Of a DNA stretch of 64,000 nt, positions 52,032-60,716 are shown one piece after another (position 1 is the first letter of the stretch; each line of letters starts with the position of its first letter). The notes under the pieces are model-generated. The model was not told where the DNA came from. It did not search any database and saw only the letters and a program-made list of their open reading frames with translations. Source of the stretch: Sphingomonas sp. J315 (lineage in GTDB: Bacteria > Pseudomonadota > Alphaproteobacteria > Sphingomonadales > Sphingomonadaceae); assembly GCF_024666595.1 (NCBI RefSeq), contig NZ_CP088296.1, positions 186,001 to 250,000 on the forward strand, in the 5' to 3' direction. The position numbers and the translations under genes were made by a program.

Positions 52032-52825
52032 GGGTGCACCTGCTTCCACACGACATCGTGTGAGGATTTTCGATCTTTGAGGTAGGCGGTCATCACGCGG
52101 ACGACAGTGTCGACATCGACATTGGGCTCGGCGCGATAGTGCTGCTGGCTCGATCCACGGCGCTCCTCCAACAGATAAGCGCCACCTTCCTTCAAACTCT
52201 GCATGTAAATTTCATCGCCGAATGCGACGATCACGAACTGATATTCCGACAGCTCCAGAAGGGCCTCGCGCACGTCATATTGTGAAGGCGAGACGGCTCG
52301 ATCTTCTCCATCAACGATCAGCGTCGCGCCCGGCATGGGGGTACGATCAAAACTCCGGTCCTCGCGCTCAAGCTCGCTCGCTCGCACTGCCCGCCGGAGC
52401 ACATGCACCAGCGGATCGGCATCCTTTCGGAAAATATGGTTGAGCCAGCCCAGTCCGTACATCGTCACCAAGGCGACGAGGCTGAGCGCGAACAGCCCCG
52501 CCCCGCCGCTTACGGCGAGATCAATGGCACCGATCAGCGTCGCAATCGTGGCCACGCTACCTAAGACGAGAAGCGCCACGATGTTCAAACCGGCGTTTCC
52601 GATGATCTCAACGCCAGTGTTGTTGCGCTTGAGAAGCGCAAGGACCGCAGGGGGTGAGCCAAACCAACCACTTTGGGCATAGAGAATTGGCCCAATCGTG
52701 AACCCGACCAATGCGTCGGGGTTACGCACGCCTTTCTTCATCGCATTGCGGAGCGCAACGCGCGCCACATCGACCTGAAGCGGCGAACGGATATGCACCC
52801 GCTGTCCAAGCGGGAGCCATCCCAT
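52028..52825 (-). CDS. Hypothetical membrane protein inserted between mccB and mccA
   Basis: A 265-residue protein from ATG 52823-52825 (MGWLPLGQRVHIRSPLQVD). Two hydrophobic helices lie mid-protein (GNAGLNIVALLVLGSVATIA, GGAGLFALSLVALVTMYGLG). A soluble C-terminal domain follows (YQFVIVAFGDEIYMQSLKEG, AYLLEERRGSSQQHYRAEPN). No family is recognised. It is preceded by a copy of the mccB 3' end and followed by mccA through an ATGA overlap, so it appears to be an inserted gene that kept the operon's coupling. GC is lower than in mccA and mccB. Confidence 0.7.
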   Translation of the reverse strand: MGWLPLGQRVHIRSPLQVDVARVALRNAMKKGVRNPDALVGFTIGPILYAQSGWFGSPPAVLALLKRNNTGVEIIGNAGLNIVALLVLGSVATIATLIGAIDLAVSGGAGLFALSLVALVTMYGLGWLNHIFRKDADPLVHVLRRAVRASELEREDRSFDRTPMPGATLIVDGEDRAVSPSQYDVREALLELSEYQFVIVAFGDEIYMQSLKEGGAYLLEERRGSSQQHYRAEPNVDVDTVVRVMTAYLKDRKSSHDVVWKQVHP

Positions 52826-52858
52826 CACATCCGAAACACGCCAACGCGTGTCCCCTCC
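52825..52858 (-). repeat. Duplicate of the mccB 3' end
   Basis: Thirty-one of 34 bases match the true mccB 3' end at 53216-53249. Translated on the minus strand it reads VEGTRVGVFRM-stop, against [16 protein letters not shown] in mccB. The stop codon of this copy shares a base with the ATG of the next hypothetical gene. Confidence 0.85.
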
Positions 52859-52905
52859 ACCATGCTGCGCATGGTCCCCCTCCCTGGTCCGGGGAGGATT
52901 TGCGG
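52858..52905. repeat. Half copy of the long palindromic element
   Basis: CACCATGCTGCGCATGGTCC, then CCCTCCCTGGTCCGGGGAGG followed by ATTT, matches the right half of the element at 50022-50152. It lies between the duplicated mccB and mccA ends. Confidence 0.7.
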
Positions 52906-52917
52906 GGTGCGAGGATG

Positions 52918-52963
52918 GCACCCGTTCTCGCCGTATTTGGCGGTTAGGAGGGATTGGATCATC
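52918..52963 (-). repeat. Duplicate of the mccA 5' end
   Basis: Thirty-eight of 46 bases match the mccA start region (51986-52031). On the minus strand it encodes MIQSLLTAKYGENGCH, against MIQSLLIANRGEIACR in mccA. Its ATG overlaps the stop of the upstream 84-residue gene as ATGA, exactly as the true mccA ATG overlaps its upstream gene. Confidence 0.8.
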
Positions 52964-53213
52964 CCGGAAAAGCCTTTTGATTTAGCGGCATGTCCAGCAA
53001 TCGCTGGCCTGCTTCGGTCCAAGTTGCGGAGCGCGCGTGGCCGTCGATCAAGCCGAAGGCGGCCAGGACTTTGAACGCTTCTTCGCCCGCCCCCATGCAC
53101 TGATTATCCAGAACGCCTGTGTCGAAGTTCTCGAGATACTGGCCCGCCATCAACGCGAGCGCGAACAACATGTGGCGCTCGCGCTCGGTCAACGTCGAGA
53201 GGTCGTCGGTCAT
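52959..53213 (-). CDS. Small hypothetical protein after mccB
   Basis: An 84-residue soluble protein (MTDDLSTLTERERHMLFALA to NQKAFPG) rich in helix-forming residues. No family is recognised. It begins two bases after the mccB stop, and its stop overlaps the duplicated mccA start, so it sits exactly between an mccB end and an mccA beginning. Translation coupled to mccB is likely. Confidence 0.65.
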   Translation of the reverse strand: MTDDLSTLTERERHMLFALALMAGQYLENFDTGVLDNQCMGAGEEAFKVLAAFGLIDGHARSATWTEAGQRLLDMPLNQKAFPG

Positions 53214-53215
53214 CG

Positions 53216-54818
53216 TCACATCCGGAACACGCCGAAGCGTGTCCCCTCCTCTACCGGCGCATTCAGCGTCGCTGCGAACGCCAGGCCGAGCACGTCGCGG
53301 GTCTGCGCAGGGTCGATGATGCCGTCGTCCCACAAGCGCGCCGTCGCGTGCCACGGGTTGCCTTGCGCTTCGTAATCGTCGCGGATCGGTTGCTTGAAAG
53401 CTTCGGCCTGTTCGGGCGTCCAGTTGGCGGCGTCGCGGTGGACCGTCGCCAGCACGCTGGCGGCCTGTTCTCCGCCCATCACGCTGATGCGGCTGTTGGG
53501 CCAGCTGAACAGGAAGCGGGGGCTGTAGGCTCTCCCGCACATGCCGTAGTTGCCGGCGCCGAAAGACCCGCCGATCAGGACGGTGATCTTGGGCACGCTC
53601 GCGGTCGCCACTGCCGTCACCAGCTTGGCGCCGTGCTTGGCGATGCCCTCCGCCTCGTACTTTCCGCCGACCATGAAGCCGCTGATATTCTGGAGGAACA
53701 GCAGCGGGATGCGGCGCTGGCAGGCGAGTTCGATGAAGTGCGCGCCCTTGACCGCGCTTTCGCTGAACAGCACGCCGTTATTGGCGAGGATCGCGACCGG
53801 GATGCCCCAGATATGCGCAAAGCCGCAGACGAGGGTGGTGCCGTAGAGCGATTTGAACTCGTGAAACTCGCTGCCGTCGACCAGCCGGGCGATGACTTCA
53901 TGGACGTCATAGGGCGCGCGGACGTCGGTTGGGACGATGCCGTAGAGCTCCTGCGCGTCGAATTTGGGCGGGCGCGGGTCGCGGAGTTCGATGTCGGGTT
54001 TGCGGTCGGCCGGGAGGTGGCTGACGATGTCGCGGACGATGGTCAGCGCGTGCTCGTCATTGTCGGCGACATGATCGACCACGCCCGATTTGCGGCCGTG
54101 CAGGTCGCCGCCGCCCAGATCCTCGGCGCTGATCTCCTCGCCCGTCGCGGCCTTCACCAGTGGCGGGCCGGCGAGGAAGATCGTGCCCTGTTCGCGCACG
54201 ATGATGCTCTCGTCCGACATTGCGGGGACATAGGCGCCGCCGGCGGTGCAGCTGCCCATGACGCAGGCGATCTGGGGGATGCCCTTGGCGGACATGTTTG
54301 CCTGATTGAAGAAGATGCGGCCGAAATGGTCGCGGTCGGGGGAAGACTTCGGCCTGATGCGGCAGGTTCGCGCCGCCGCTGTCGACGAGGTAGATGCAGG
54401 GCAGCCGATTGGCCTCCGCAATCTCCTGCGCGCGCAGATGCTTCTTGACCGTCATCGGGTAGTAGGTGCCGCCCTTCACCGTCGCATCGTTGCAGACGAT
54501 CATGCAGGTGCGACCCGAGACGCGGCCGATGCCGGCGATCATGCCGGCGCCCGGAACCTCGCCCTCATACATGTCGCACGCGGCGAGCTGGCCGATCTCG
54601 AGGAAGGGCGCGCCGGGGTCGAGCAGGCGTTCGACGCGGTCGCGGGGGAGCAGCTTGCCGCGTGCCGTGTGGCGTTCGCGGGACTTTTCGTTGCCGCCCA
54701 GTGCCGCCTGCGCGACATCGGCGCGGAGCTTTTCGGCCAGCGCGCGATTGTGCGCGGCGTTGGTGCGGAAGCCTTCGTCCTCGGGCGAGAGGATCGACTT
54801 GAGGACCGGGCCGCTCAT
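53216..54818 (-). CDS. mccB: 3-methylcrotonyl-CoA carboxylase carboxyltransferase (beta) subunit (frameshifted)
   Basis: Transfers the carboxyl group from biotin to 3-methylcrotonyl-CoA. The start is ATG 54818 ([20 protein letters not shown]), with [20 protein letters not shown] and [18 protein letters not shown] in the first frame. A run of five G (54338-54342, one too many) shifts to the frame with [36 protein letters not shown] and [20 protein letters not shown], ending [12 protein letters not shown]. The corrected length is about 533 residues, normal for MccB. Both halves are one gene; sequencing error is likely. Confidence 0.87.
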
Positions 54819-54866
54819 CTTGCGCGTGCCCGTCCGGTCGCGCAGAGCGGGGCGAAGGGAGTTTTC

Positions 54867-55205
54867 ATGGCGACTATCCTGCTGCTGATCGCGTCGAATG
54901 TGTTCATGACGATCGCCTGGTACTGGCATCTCGGCAAAGGCGGGCTGGAGAAGCCGTTGCTGACCGTGATCCTGATCTCATGGCTGGTCGCCGGGGTCGA
55001 ATATTGCTTTGCGGTGCCGGCGAACCGGGTCGGTTTCCTGGCCGGATGGACGCCGGGCCAGCTCAAGATCGCGCAGGAGGCGATCGCGCTCACCGTGTTC
55101 GGCGTGTTCATGGTCGCGGTGCTGGGCGAGGCGCTGCACTGGCGCCATTTCGCGGCGTTCGCGTGCATCATGGCGGGGGTCGCGTTCCTGTTCGTCGGGA
55201 AATAG
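54867..55205 (+). CDS. DMT family (DUF486) small membrane protein
   Basis: A 112-residue protein with four helices of the DUF486 type: [78 protein letters not shown]. Function unknown. It is on the strand opposite to the leucine-degradation genes and sits between mccB and the AbgT gene, so it interrupts that operon. Start ATG 54867 fits the family. Confidence 0.85.
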   Translation: MATILLLIASNVFMTIAWYWHLGKGGLEKPLLTVILISWLVAGVEYCFAVPANRVGFLAGWTPGQLKIAQEAIALTVFGVFMVAVLGEALHWRHFAAFACIMAGVAFLFVGK

Positions 55206-55209
55206 GTCA

Positions 55210-56824
55210 TCAAACGCCCGTCGGCGGCGTGTAGAACACCCCTGCCCCCGGCCCGAGCGGCAGATCGAGCGCGACCCAGGCGACCACCATCGAAATGCCG
55301 AGCGCCATGAAGGTCAGCGCATAGGGCAGCATCAGCGCGAGCAGCGATCCCACCCCGAACGACCCGTCCCAGCGGCGCGCAAAGGCGAGGATCAGCGGAA
55401 AATAGCTCATCAACGGGGTCATGATGTTGGTGTAGCTGTCGCCCATGCGATAGGCGGCGGTGGTCATTTCCGGGCTGATGCCGAGCAGCATGAACATCGG
55501 GACGACGACCGGCGCGAGCGCGCTCCATTTGGCGCTGGCCGAACCGATGAACAGGTCGAGGAAGGACGAGAGCAGCAGCACGCTGACGAGCAGGATCGGC
55601 GCGGGGAGCGCGAAGGTCTGCAGCGCCTCTGCCCCGTTGATCGCGATGATCGGGCCGACATTGGACCAGTTGAACATCGCCACGAAATGCGCGGCGAAGA
55701 ACACGAAGACGATATAGGGGGGCGAGGCTGGCGATGCCTTCGCGCATCATCCGGGTGACGTCGTCGGCGGACTTGATCGATCCGGTGGCGCTGCCGAACG
55801 CGATGCCGCAGCTGACGAACATCAGGAAGAAACCGGCGATCAGCGCGCCGTAAAAGGGCTGAAGCTGCGCCGTCCCCTCGGCCTTTTCGTTGATCAGCGG
55901 AGTATAGCCCGGGGCGAGCGTGAGCACGAGATAGAGCGCGACGATCGCCAACGCGGCGAGGCCCGCGCGGCGCAGGCCGCGGCGTTCGTCGGCGGTGACT
56001 TCGGAGCGTTCGAGTTCGGCCTCGATCTCCGCATCCGCGCCACCGCCCCATTTGCCCAGGCGCGGTTCCACCACCTTGTCGGTGATGAACCACACCGCGG
56101 GGGTGAAAACGATGACGATCGACAGGATGAACCACCAGTTGCCGACCGGGTTCATCGTCCAGCCCGGCTCGACGATCCGCGCCGCCTCTTGCGTGAAGCC
56201 GAACAGCAGCACGTCGATCTGCCCCGGCGTGATATTGCCGGCATAGCCACCCGACACTGCGCCGAATGCAGCAGCGAGGCCCGCGACGGGGTGGCGCCCG
56301 GCGGCGGCGAAGACGATCGCGGCGAGCGGGATGAACACGACATAGGCGGCGTCGGAGGCGTGGTGCGACACCATGCCGATGATCGCCACGATCGGGGTCA
56401 GGATCGAACGCGGCGCATTGGCGAGGCTGGCGCGGATCAGGGCGGAGAACATGCCCGACCGCTCCGCCACCGCCGCGCCGAGCATGATGACGAGGATCAG
56501 GCCCAATGGCGCGAAGCCGCTCATCGTGCGCGGCATATCGACCAGCAGCCGACCGATATTGGCTTCGGAGAACAGGCTGGTCGCGGTGTAGGTGAGGACG
56601 CCGTTTTCCAGCGTCGCGCCGGTCGGCGCTTCCTCACCGGTATAGTTGAGCGATGCCGACCATCCGGCCCAGTCGCCGATCGCGCTGACGAACATCAGCG
56701 CGACGATGAGATAGACGAAGATCATCGTCGGTTCGGGCAGCATGTTGCCCGCGCGTTCGACAAAGCCCAGGAAACCGCGCTGGCGGCGGCTTACCTCATC
56801 CGTTGGTGCGGCGATTTCAGTCAT
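55210..56824 (-). CDS. AbgT family transporter (frameshifted)
   Basis: A membrane transporter of the p-aminobenzoyl-glutamate/AbgT family (MtrF-like members export sulfonamides). It starts [20 protein letters not shown], with many helices; [20 protein letters not shown] and [20 protein letters not shown] are family-like. After residue 360 the frame is lost at six G (55727-55732). The rest ([40 protein letters not shown]) continues in another frame. Corrected length about 537 residues. Its start overlaps the acyl-CoA dehydrogenase stop (56821-56824). Confidence 0.85.
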
Positions 56825-57978
56825 ACGGCTCCCACAAGCTCCCGTCCGATCAGCATGCGGCGAATTTCATTCGTCCCCGCGCCGATGTCCAGCAGCTTGG
56901 CGTCGCGCAGGAAGCGCTCGACCGGCCAGTCCTTGGTATAGCCCGCGCCGCCCAGCGCCTGCACCGCCTCGCCCGCGACCTTGAAGGCGTTTTCGGAGGC
57001 GAGCAGGATCGCGCCGGCGGCATCGAAGCGTGTGGTCTTGCCCGCGTCGCACGCCCGGGCAACGGCATAGACATAGGCGCGGGCGGAATTGAGCGCGACA
57101 TACATGTCGGCGACCTTGGCCTGCATCAGCTGGAAGCTGCCGATCGCCTGGCCGAACTGCTTGCGCTCGCGCAGATAGGGCAGCACGACGTCGAGGCATG
57201 CCTGCATGATGCCGAGCTGAATGCCCGACAGCACGGTGCGCTCGTAGTCGAGGCCCGACATCAGCACGCCGACGCCGCCGTTGAGCGGGCCCATGACATT
57301 CTCTTCCGGCACTTCGCAATCGGTGAAGACGAGTTCGGCGGTGGGCGATCCGCGCATCCCCATCTTGTCGATCTTCTGCCCGATCTCGAAGCCCTTCATC
57401 CCCTTTTCGATGATGAAGGTGGTGATGCCGCGCGACCCCTCGCCGGTCTTGGCATAGACGACCAGGACATCGGCATAGGCCGCGTTGGTGATCCAGAATT
57501 TGGTGCCGTTGAGGATATAGCGGTCGCCCTTGTGCTCCGCGCGCAGCTTCATGCTGACGACGTCCGAGCCCGCGCCGGCTTCGGACATGGCGAGGCTGCC
57601 GACATGTTCGCCGCTGATCAGCTTGGGCAGGTATTTCGCCTTCTGCTCGGCGTTGGCCCAGCGGCCGATCTGGTTGACGCACAGGTTGGAGTGCGCGCCG
57701 TAGGACAGGCCGATCGAGGCCGAGGCGCGGCTGACTTCCTCACACGCGATGACATGTTCGAGATAGCCGAGGCCGAGGCCGCCATCCTCCTCCGCGATGG
57801 TGATGCCGTGCAGGCCGAGTTCGCCCATGGCGGACCAGAGTTCGTCGCGCGGGAACCAGTCATCGGCGTCGATGCGCGCGGCGAGCGGGGCGATCTGCTC
57901 GCGCGCGAACCGCTCGGTGGTCTCGCGGATCATGTCGGCGGTTTCGCCCAGCGCGAAATCCATCTGGGGCAGGCTCAT
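56821..57978 (-). CDS. ivd: Isovaleryl-CoA dehydrogenase (acyl-CoA dehydrogenase)
   Basis: An FAD enzyme oxidising isovaleryl-CoA to 3-methylcrotonyl-CoA, the step before Mcc. The 385-residue product starts [20 protein letters not shown] and has the ACAD signatures [15 protein letters not shown] and [20 protein letters not shown], with the FAD/CoA loop and [22 protein letters not shown] specificity is inferred from the neighbouring mcc genes. It leads the group, and a divergent LysR gene lies upstream. Confidence 0.9.
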   Translation of the reverse strand: MSLPQMDFALGETADMIRETTERFAREQIAPLAARIDADDWFPRDELWSAMGELGLHGITIAEEDGGLGLGYLEHVIACEEVSRASASIGLSYGAHSNLCVNQIGRWANAEQKAKYLPKLISGEHVGSLAMSEAGAGSDVVSMKLRAEHKGDRYILNGTKFWITNAAYADVLVVYAKTGEGSRGITTFIIEKGMKGFEIGQKIDKMGMRGSPTAELVFTDCEVPEENVMGPLNGGVGVLMSGLDYERTVLSGIQLGIMQACLDVVLPYLRERKQFGQAIGSFQLMQAKVADMYVALNSARAYVYAVARACDAGKTTRFDAAGAILLASENAFKVAGEAVQALGGAGYTKDWPVERFLRDAKLLDIGAGTNEIRRMLIGRELVGAV

Positions 57979-58069
57979 ACGCTCTCCTCGGGTCTTTTGC
58001 GGCCACTCTAGCCGCTGGGAGGCGTGGTGAGAAATTGAAAGGCGACGGGGAACAGCATAGACGGTGTCT

Positions 58070-58945
58070 ATGATCGAACGCTATTTGCTGCGCTATTTCC
58101 TTGCCGTCGTCGATAGCGGCACCTTCACCGCCGCCGCCGCGCAGGCGAATGTCTCGCAGCCGACCCTGTCGGCGGGGATCGCCAAGCTGGAGCGGGAGGC
58201 GGGGGCGAAGCTGTTCCGGCGGAGCAGCCAGCGGGTCGAGCTGACCGAGGCGGGCGCGCAGTTCGCGGTGCATGCGCGGCGGATCGAGCGCGAATTCAAC
58301 CTGGCGCAGGCGGCGATCAGCGGGATCGCGCAGCCCGCGACGCTGCGGCTGGGGGTGCTGACGACGATCGCCAGCGCCGAGGTCGCACGGCTGGTGGCGC
58401 GGCTGCGCGCCGAGGCGCCGGGACTGGCGATCGAGCTGGTCGAGGGGAATGCCGGGGCGCTGGCGCAGCATCTGGCGCGCGGGCGGATCGAACTGGCGCT
58501 GACCGCTGTGCAGGGCGATGCGGGCAGCGAGGTCGAAGCGCTGCGCAGCGAACCCTATCTGCTCGCACTACCCGTCACCCATGCGCTTGCGGCCGAGACA
58601 GCGCTGCCGGGCGAGGCGCTGGCGGGGGAGACGATGATCGTGCGGCGCAGTTGCGAGGCGCTGCCGGAGACGAGCCGCTACTTCACCCGGCGCGGCATCC
58701 GCCCCAGCTTTGCGCTGCGCACGCCGAACGACGACCGCGCGCTGGCGATGGTCGCGGCGGGGCTGGGCGCGACGGTGGTGCCGGCTTCGCACCGGCATCC
58801 GGGAGTGGCCAATCCGGCGCTGATTGGGTTCGACCTGCGGCGGACGCTGGTGCTGGTGCGGGGGGAGGATGCGCGCGAGGGGATGGCGGCGGTTGTGGAG
58901 GCGGTGCGGGGGGTGTTTGGGGCGAGTTGTGTTGAGGGCGGGTGA
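58070..58945 (+). CDS. LysR family transcriptional regulator
   Basis: A 291-residue regulator with the N-terminal winged helix ([20 protein letters not shown], then [20 protein letters not shown]) and a LysR substrate domain ([20 protein letters not shown]). ATG 58070 is used; a GTG two codons earlier is possible. It is divergent from ivd across about 90 bases, so it may control the leucine-degradation genes. The effector is unknown. Confidence 0.88.
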   Translation: MIERYLLRYFLAVVDSGTFTAAAAQANVSQPTLSAGIAKLEREAGAKLFRRSSQRVELTEAGAQFAVHARRIEREFNLAQAAISGIAQPATLRLGVLTTIASAEVARLVARLRAEAPGLAIELVEGNAGALAQHLARGRIELALTAVQGDAGSEVEALRSEPYLLALPVTHALAAETALPGEALAGETMIVRRSCEALPETSRYFTRRGIRPSFALRTPNDDRALAMVAAGLGATVVPASHRHPGVANPALIGFDLRRTLVLVRGEDAREGMAAVVEAVRGVFGASCVEGG

Positions 58946-58977
58946 TTGCGGGTGTCAGGGCAGGGCGGATGTCGCTT

Positions 58978-58996
58978 ATGGGTGGTTAGCGGCCAT
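58978..58996. repeat. Cassette-flanking palindromic motif, copy a
   Basis: ATGGGTGGTTAGCGGCCAT lies 34 bases upstream of the hypothetical gene at 59030. It matches the motif at 12517-12535 at 16 of 19 positions, and with GGATGTCGCTT on its left it forms an imperfect palindrome. Confidence 0.55.
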
Positions 58997-59029
58997 TGAC
59001 CTCACGCTCGTCAGAGATAGCATAGTGAA

Positions 59030-59356
59030 ATGCTGACGAAACGCCTTTTCCGGTTTGGCTATGAAACTCCGGGCCAAGCCGAACGGAACGCGACGCACGG
59101 CTGGGACGACGAGGACAGCACCGGGATTTGGATAGCGAGTGTATCCGCCGCAGAGGCGATGCAGTGGGGCCGGACTATCGCAGAGCAGTTCGTGTCGTCA
59201 TTGTTTGCTCAGAGCGACAACGCGTATTTGTGGACCAGTGACGGCTTTGCCCATTGGATCGAAGATGACCCAGCCGTCTTAGCAAGCGCAGCCGATCTTC
59301 CTGTTGTGACAGTCGGCGAGATGCCTGATTTCGCGGCCATGCGAAGCAGTGCCTAA
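59030..59356 (+). CDS. Hypothetical protein (108 aa) in a motif-flanked unit
   Basis: A 108-residue soluble protein (MLTKRLFRFGYETPGQAERN, then ...ATHGWDDEDSTGIWIASVSA, SDGFAHWIEDDPAVLASAAD). No family is recognised. Codon use and composition are less GC-rich than in neighbours. Copies of a short palindromic motif lie just before it (58978-58996) and across its stop codon (59355-59382), as around the hypothetical gene at 12538. Insertion as a single-gene unit is inferred. Confidence 0.7.
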   Translation: MLTKRLFRFGYETPGQAERNATHGWDDEDSTGIWIASVSAAEAMQWGRTIAEQFVSSLFAQSDNAYLWTSDGFAHWIEDDPAVLASAADLPVVTVGEMPDFAAMRSSA

Positions 59357-59382
59357 CGTCCGCTAAGGGGTCGTGTGCCGAC
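59355..59382. repeat. Cassette-flanking palindromic motif, copy b
   Basis: AACGTCCGCTAAGGGGTCGT followed by GTGCCGAC begins inside the stop codon of the 108-residue hypothetical gene. It is nearly identical to the motif at 13091-13118. Confidence 0.55.
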
Positions 59383-59414
59383 CATCACCTTTTGTGGGTC
59401 TCCGGCCCAGTCTG

Positions 59415-59582
59415 ATTCCTCCCCTGCCTCGCAGGGGGAGGTGGCGCCGAAGGCGACGGAGGGGCCGCCGTCGTCGGACGGCGGAATTTTGCCGAGCTGT
59501 TCTCGGCCGTCTTCGCGGCCGCCCCTCCACCACCCGCTTCGCGGGCGGTCCCCCTCCCCTGAGCAAGCTCAGGGGAGGAATG
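59415..59582. repeat. Long intergenic palindromic element, second complete copy
   Basis: It begins ATTCCTCCCCTGCCTCGCAG and ends GCTCAGGGGAGGAAT. Inside are GGTGGCGCCGAAGGCGACGG followed by AGGGG, and CCCCTCCACCACCCGCTTCG followed by CGGGCGGTCCCCC. The order of segments is the same as in the element at 50022-50152, with different hairpin loops. Confidence 0.8.
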
Positions 59583-59643
59583 ATTTGATTTGGGACTGAC
59601 AAACCCGGTTCGCGCGTTAAGTGGGGCGGCAGAGGAGACGGTC

Positions 59644-60100
59644 ATGGCGGGACGCACTTTCGACGAGTGGCAGGTGGGCGACCGGATCGTGCATGATCTG
59701 CGCCGCACGGTGACCGAGACGGATAATCTGCTGATCTCCACCCTCACCCATAATCCGCAGCCGCTGCATCTCGACGCCGAAGCCGCCGGGGCGAGCGAGT
59801 TCGGGCGGATCCTGGTCAATGGCACTTTCACCTTTGCGCTGATGGTCGGGATTTCGGTGGGGGGATACGACGCTGGGCACGCTCGTCGCCAATCTCGGCT
59901 ATGACGAGGTGCGGATGCCGAGCCCGGTGTTTATCGGCGACACGCTGCGCGCCGAGACCGAGGTGGTGGCGCTGCGCCCGTCCAAGTCGCGGCCGGGTCA
60001 GGGGGTCGTCACCTTTCGCCATGTGATGCTCAACCAGCGCGACGAGACGGTGTGCACCTGCCTGCGCAGCGCGTTGTTGCATGCTAAGCCGGTGGCATGA
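59644..60100 (+). CDS. MaoC family dehydratase (frameshifted)
   Basis: A hot-dog-fold enoyl-CoA hydratase-like protein. It starts MAGRTFDEWQVGDRIVHDLR, then NPQPLHLDAEAAGASEFGRI with the MaoC catalytic Asp/His pattern. Six G at 59859-59864 (one too many) shift the frame after ISVGD. It resumes as TTLGTLVANLGYDEVRMPSP and ends CLRSALLHAKPVA. The corrected length is 151 residues. It could supply a hydratase step to the acyl-CoA pathway upstream. Its stop overlaps the next start (60097-60100). Confidence 0.83.
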
Positions 60101-60603
60101 CCAAGTTCACCGTCAATAATCAGCCGGTCGCATACAAGCTCGACGCGCGCACGCCCTTGCTATGGGCGCTGCGCGATGCGTCGAACCTGACGGGGACCAA
60201 ATATGGCTGTGGCACCGGCGATTGCGGGGCGTGCACGGTGGACATCGACGGGGCGGCGGTGCGGTCGTGCCAGGTGACGATCGGCGCGGTCGAGGGGACG
60301 TTCGTCACCACGATCGAGGGGCTGGTGGCCGAGGGAAGTCACCCGGTGCAACAGGCACTGCTCGCCGAGAATGTCGTCCAGTGCGGCTATTGCATCCCCG
60401 GGATCGTGATGAGCGCGGCGGCGTTGCTCCGCAAGAACCGCAACCCGTCCGACGAGGAGATCATGGGCGCGATCACCAACCTTTGTCGTTGCGGCGTCTA
60501 TCCCCGGTTGATCGAGGCGATCGGGCGCGCGGCGCGGGTGGCGCGCGGCGAGGAAGAGATTACCATCGATCGCGGCATCCCGGTCGAGACCGGCGAAGAA
60601 TAG
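60097..60603 (+). CDS. (2Fe-2S)-binding small subunit of a xanthine-dehydrogenase-family enzyme
   Basis: A 168-residue iron-sulfur protein like isoquinoline 1-oxidoreductase alpha (IorA). The N-terminal plant-type cluster has KYGCGTGDCGACTVDIDG plus a fourth Cys in AVRSC. The C-terminal cluster has VQCGYCIPG and NLCRCGVYPRLIEAI. These two clusters pass electrons to a molybdopterin subunit. No such subunit gene follows here, so this copy is an orphan or pairs with a distant gene. It is coupled to the MaoC gene. Confidence 0.88.
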   Translation: MTKFTVNNQPVAYKLDARTPLLWALRDASNLTGTKYGCGTGDCGACTVDIDGAAVRSCQVTIGAVEGTFVTTIEGLVAEGSHPVQQALLAENVVQCGYCIPGIVMSAAALLRKNRNPSDEEIMGAITNLCRCGVYPRLIEAIGRAARVARGEEEITIDRGIPVETGEE

Positions 60604-60716
60604 GTCAGCGAAAGCTTTCAATTGGCTGACAGGCCAATTCAGACGCTCGTCAGCCGACTCGACGTAAAAGCGCGTTAGTCTGAACGCCGGCGTGTTGTCG
60701 GGGAGCGGAGGAAAGC

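Noticed and set aside
50016..52085. 689-codon plus-strand frame opposite mccA
   Set aside because: Antisense shadow with His/Arg/Asp-rich composition; it also runs through a palindromic repeat.
52825..53100. 91-codon frame combining the mccA-start and mccB-end copies
   Set aside because: It is readable but consists of duplicated gene ends and a palindrome half, so it is not counted as a gene.
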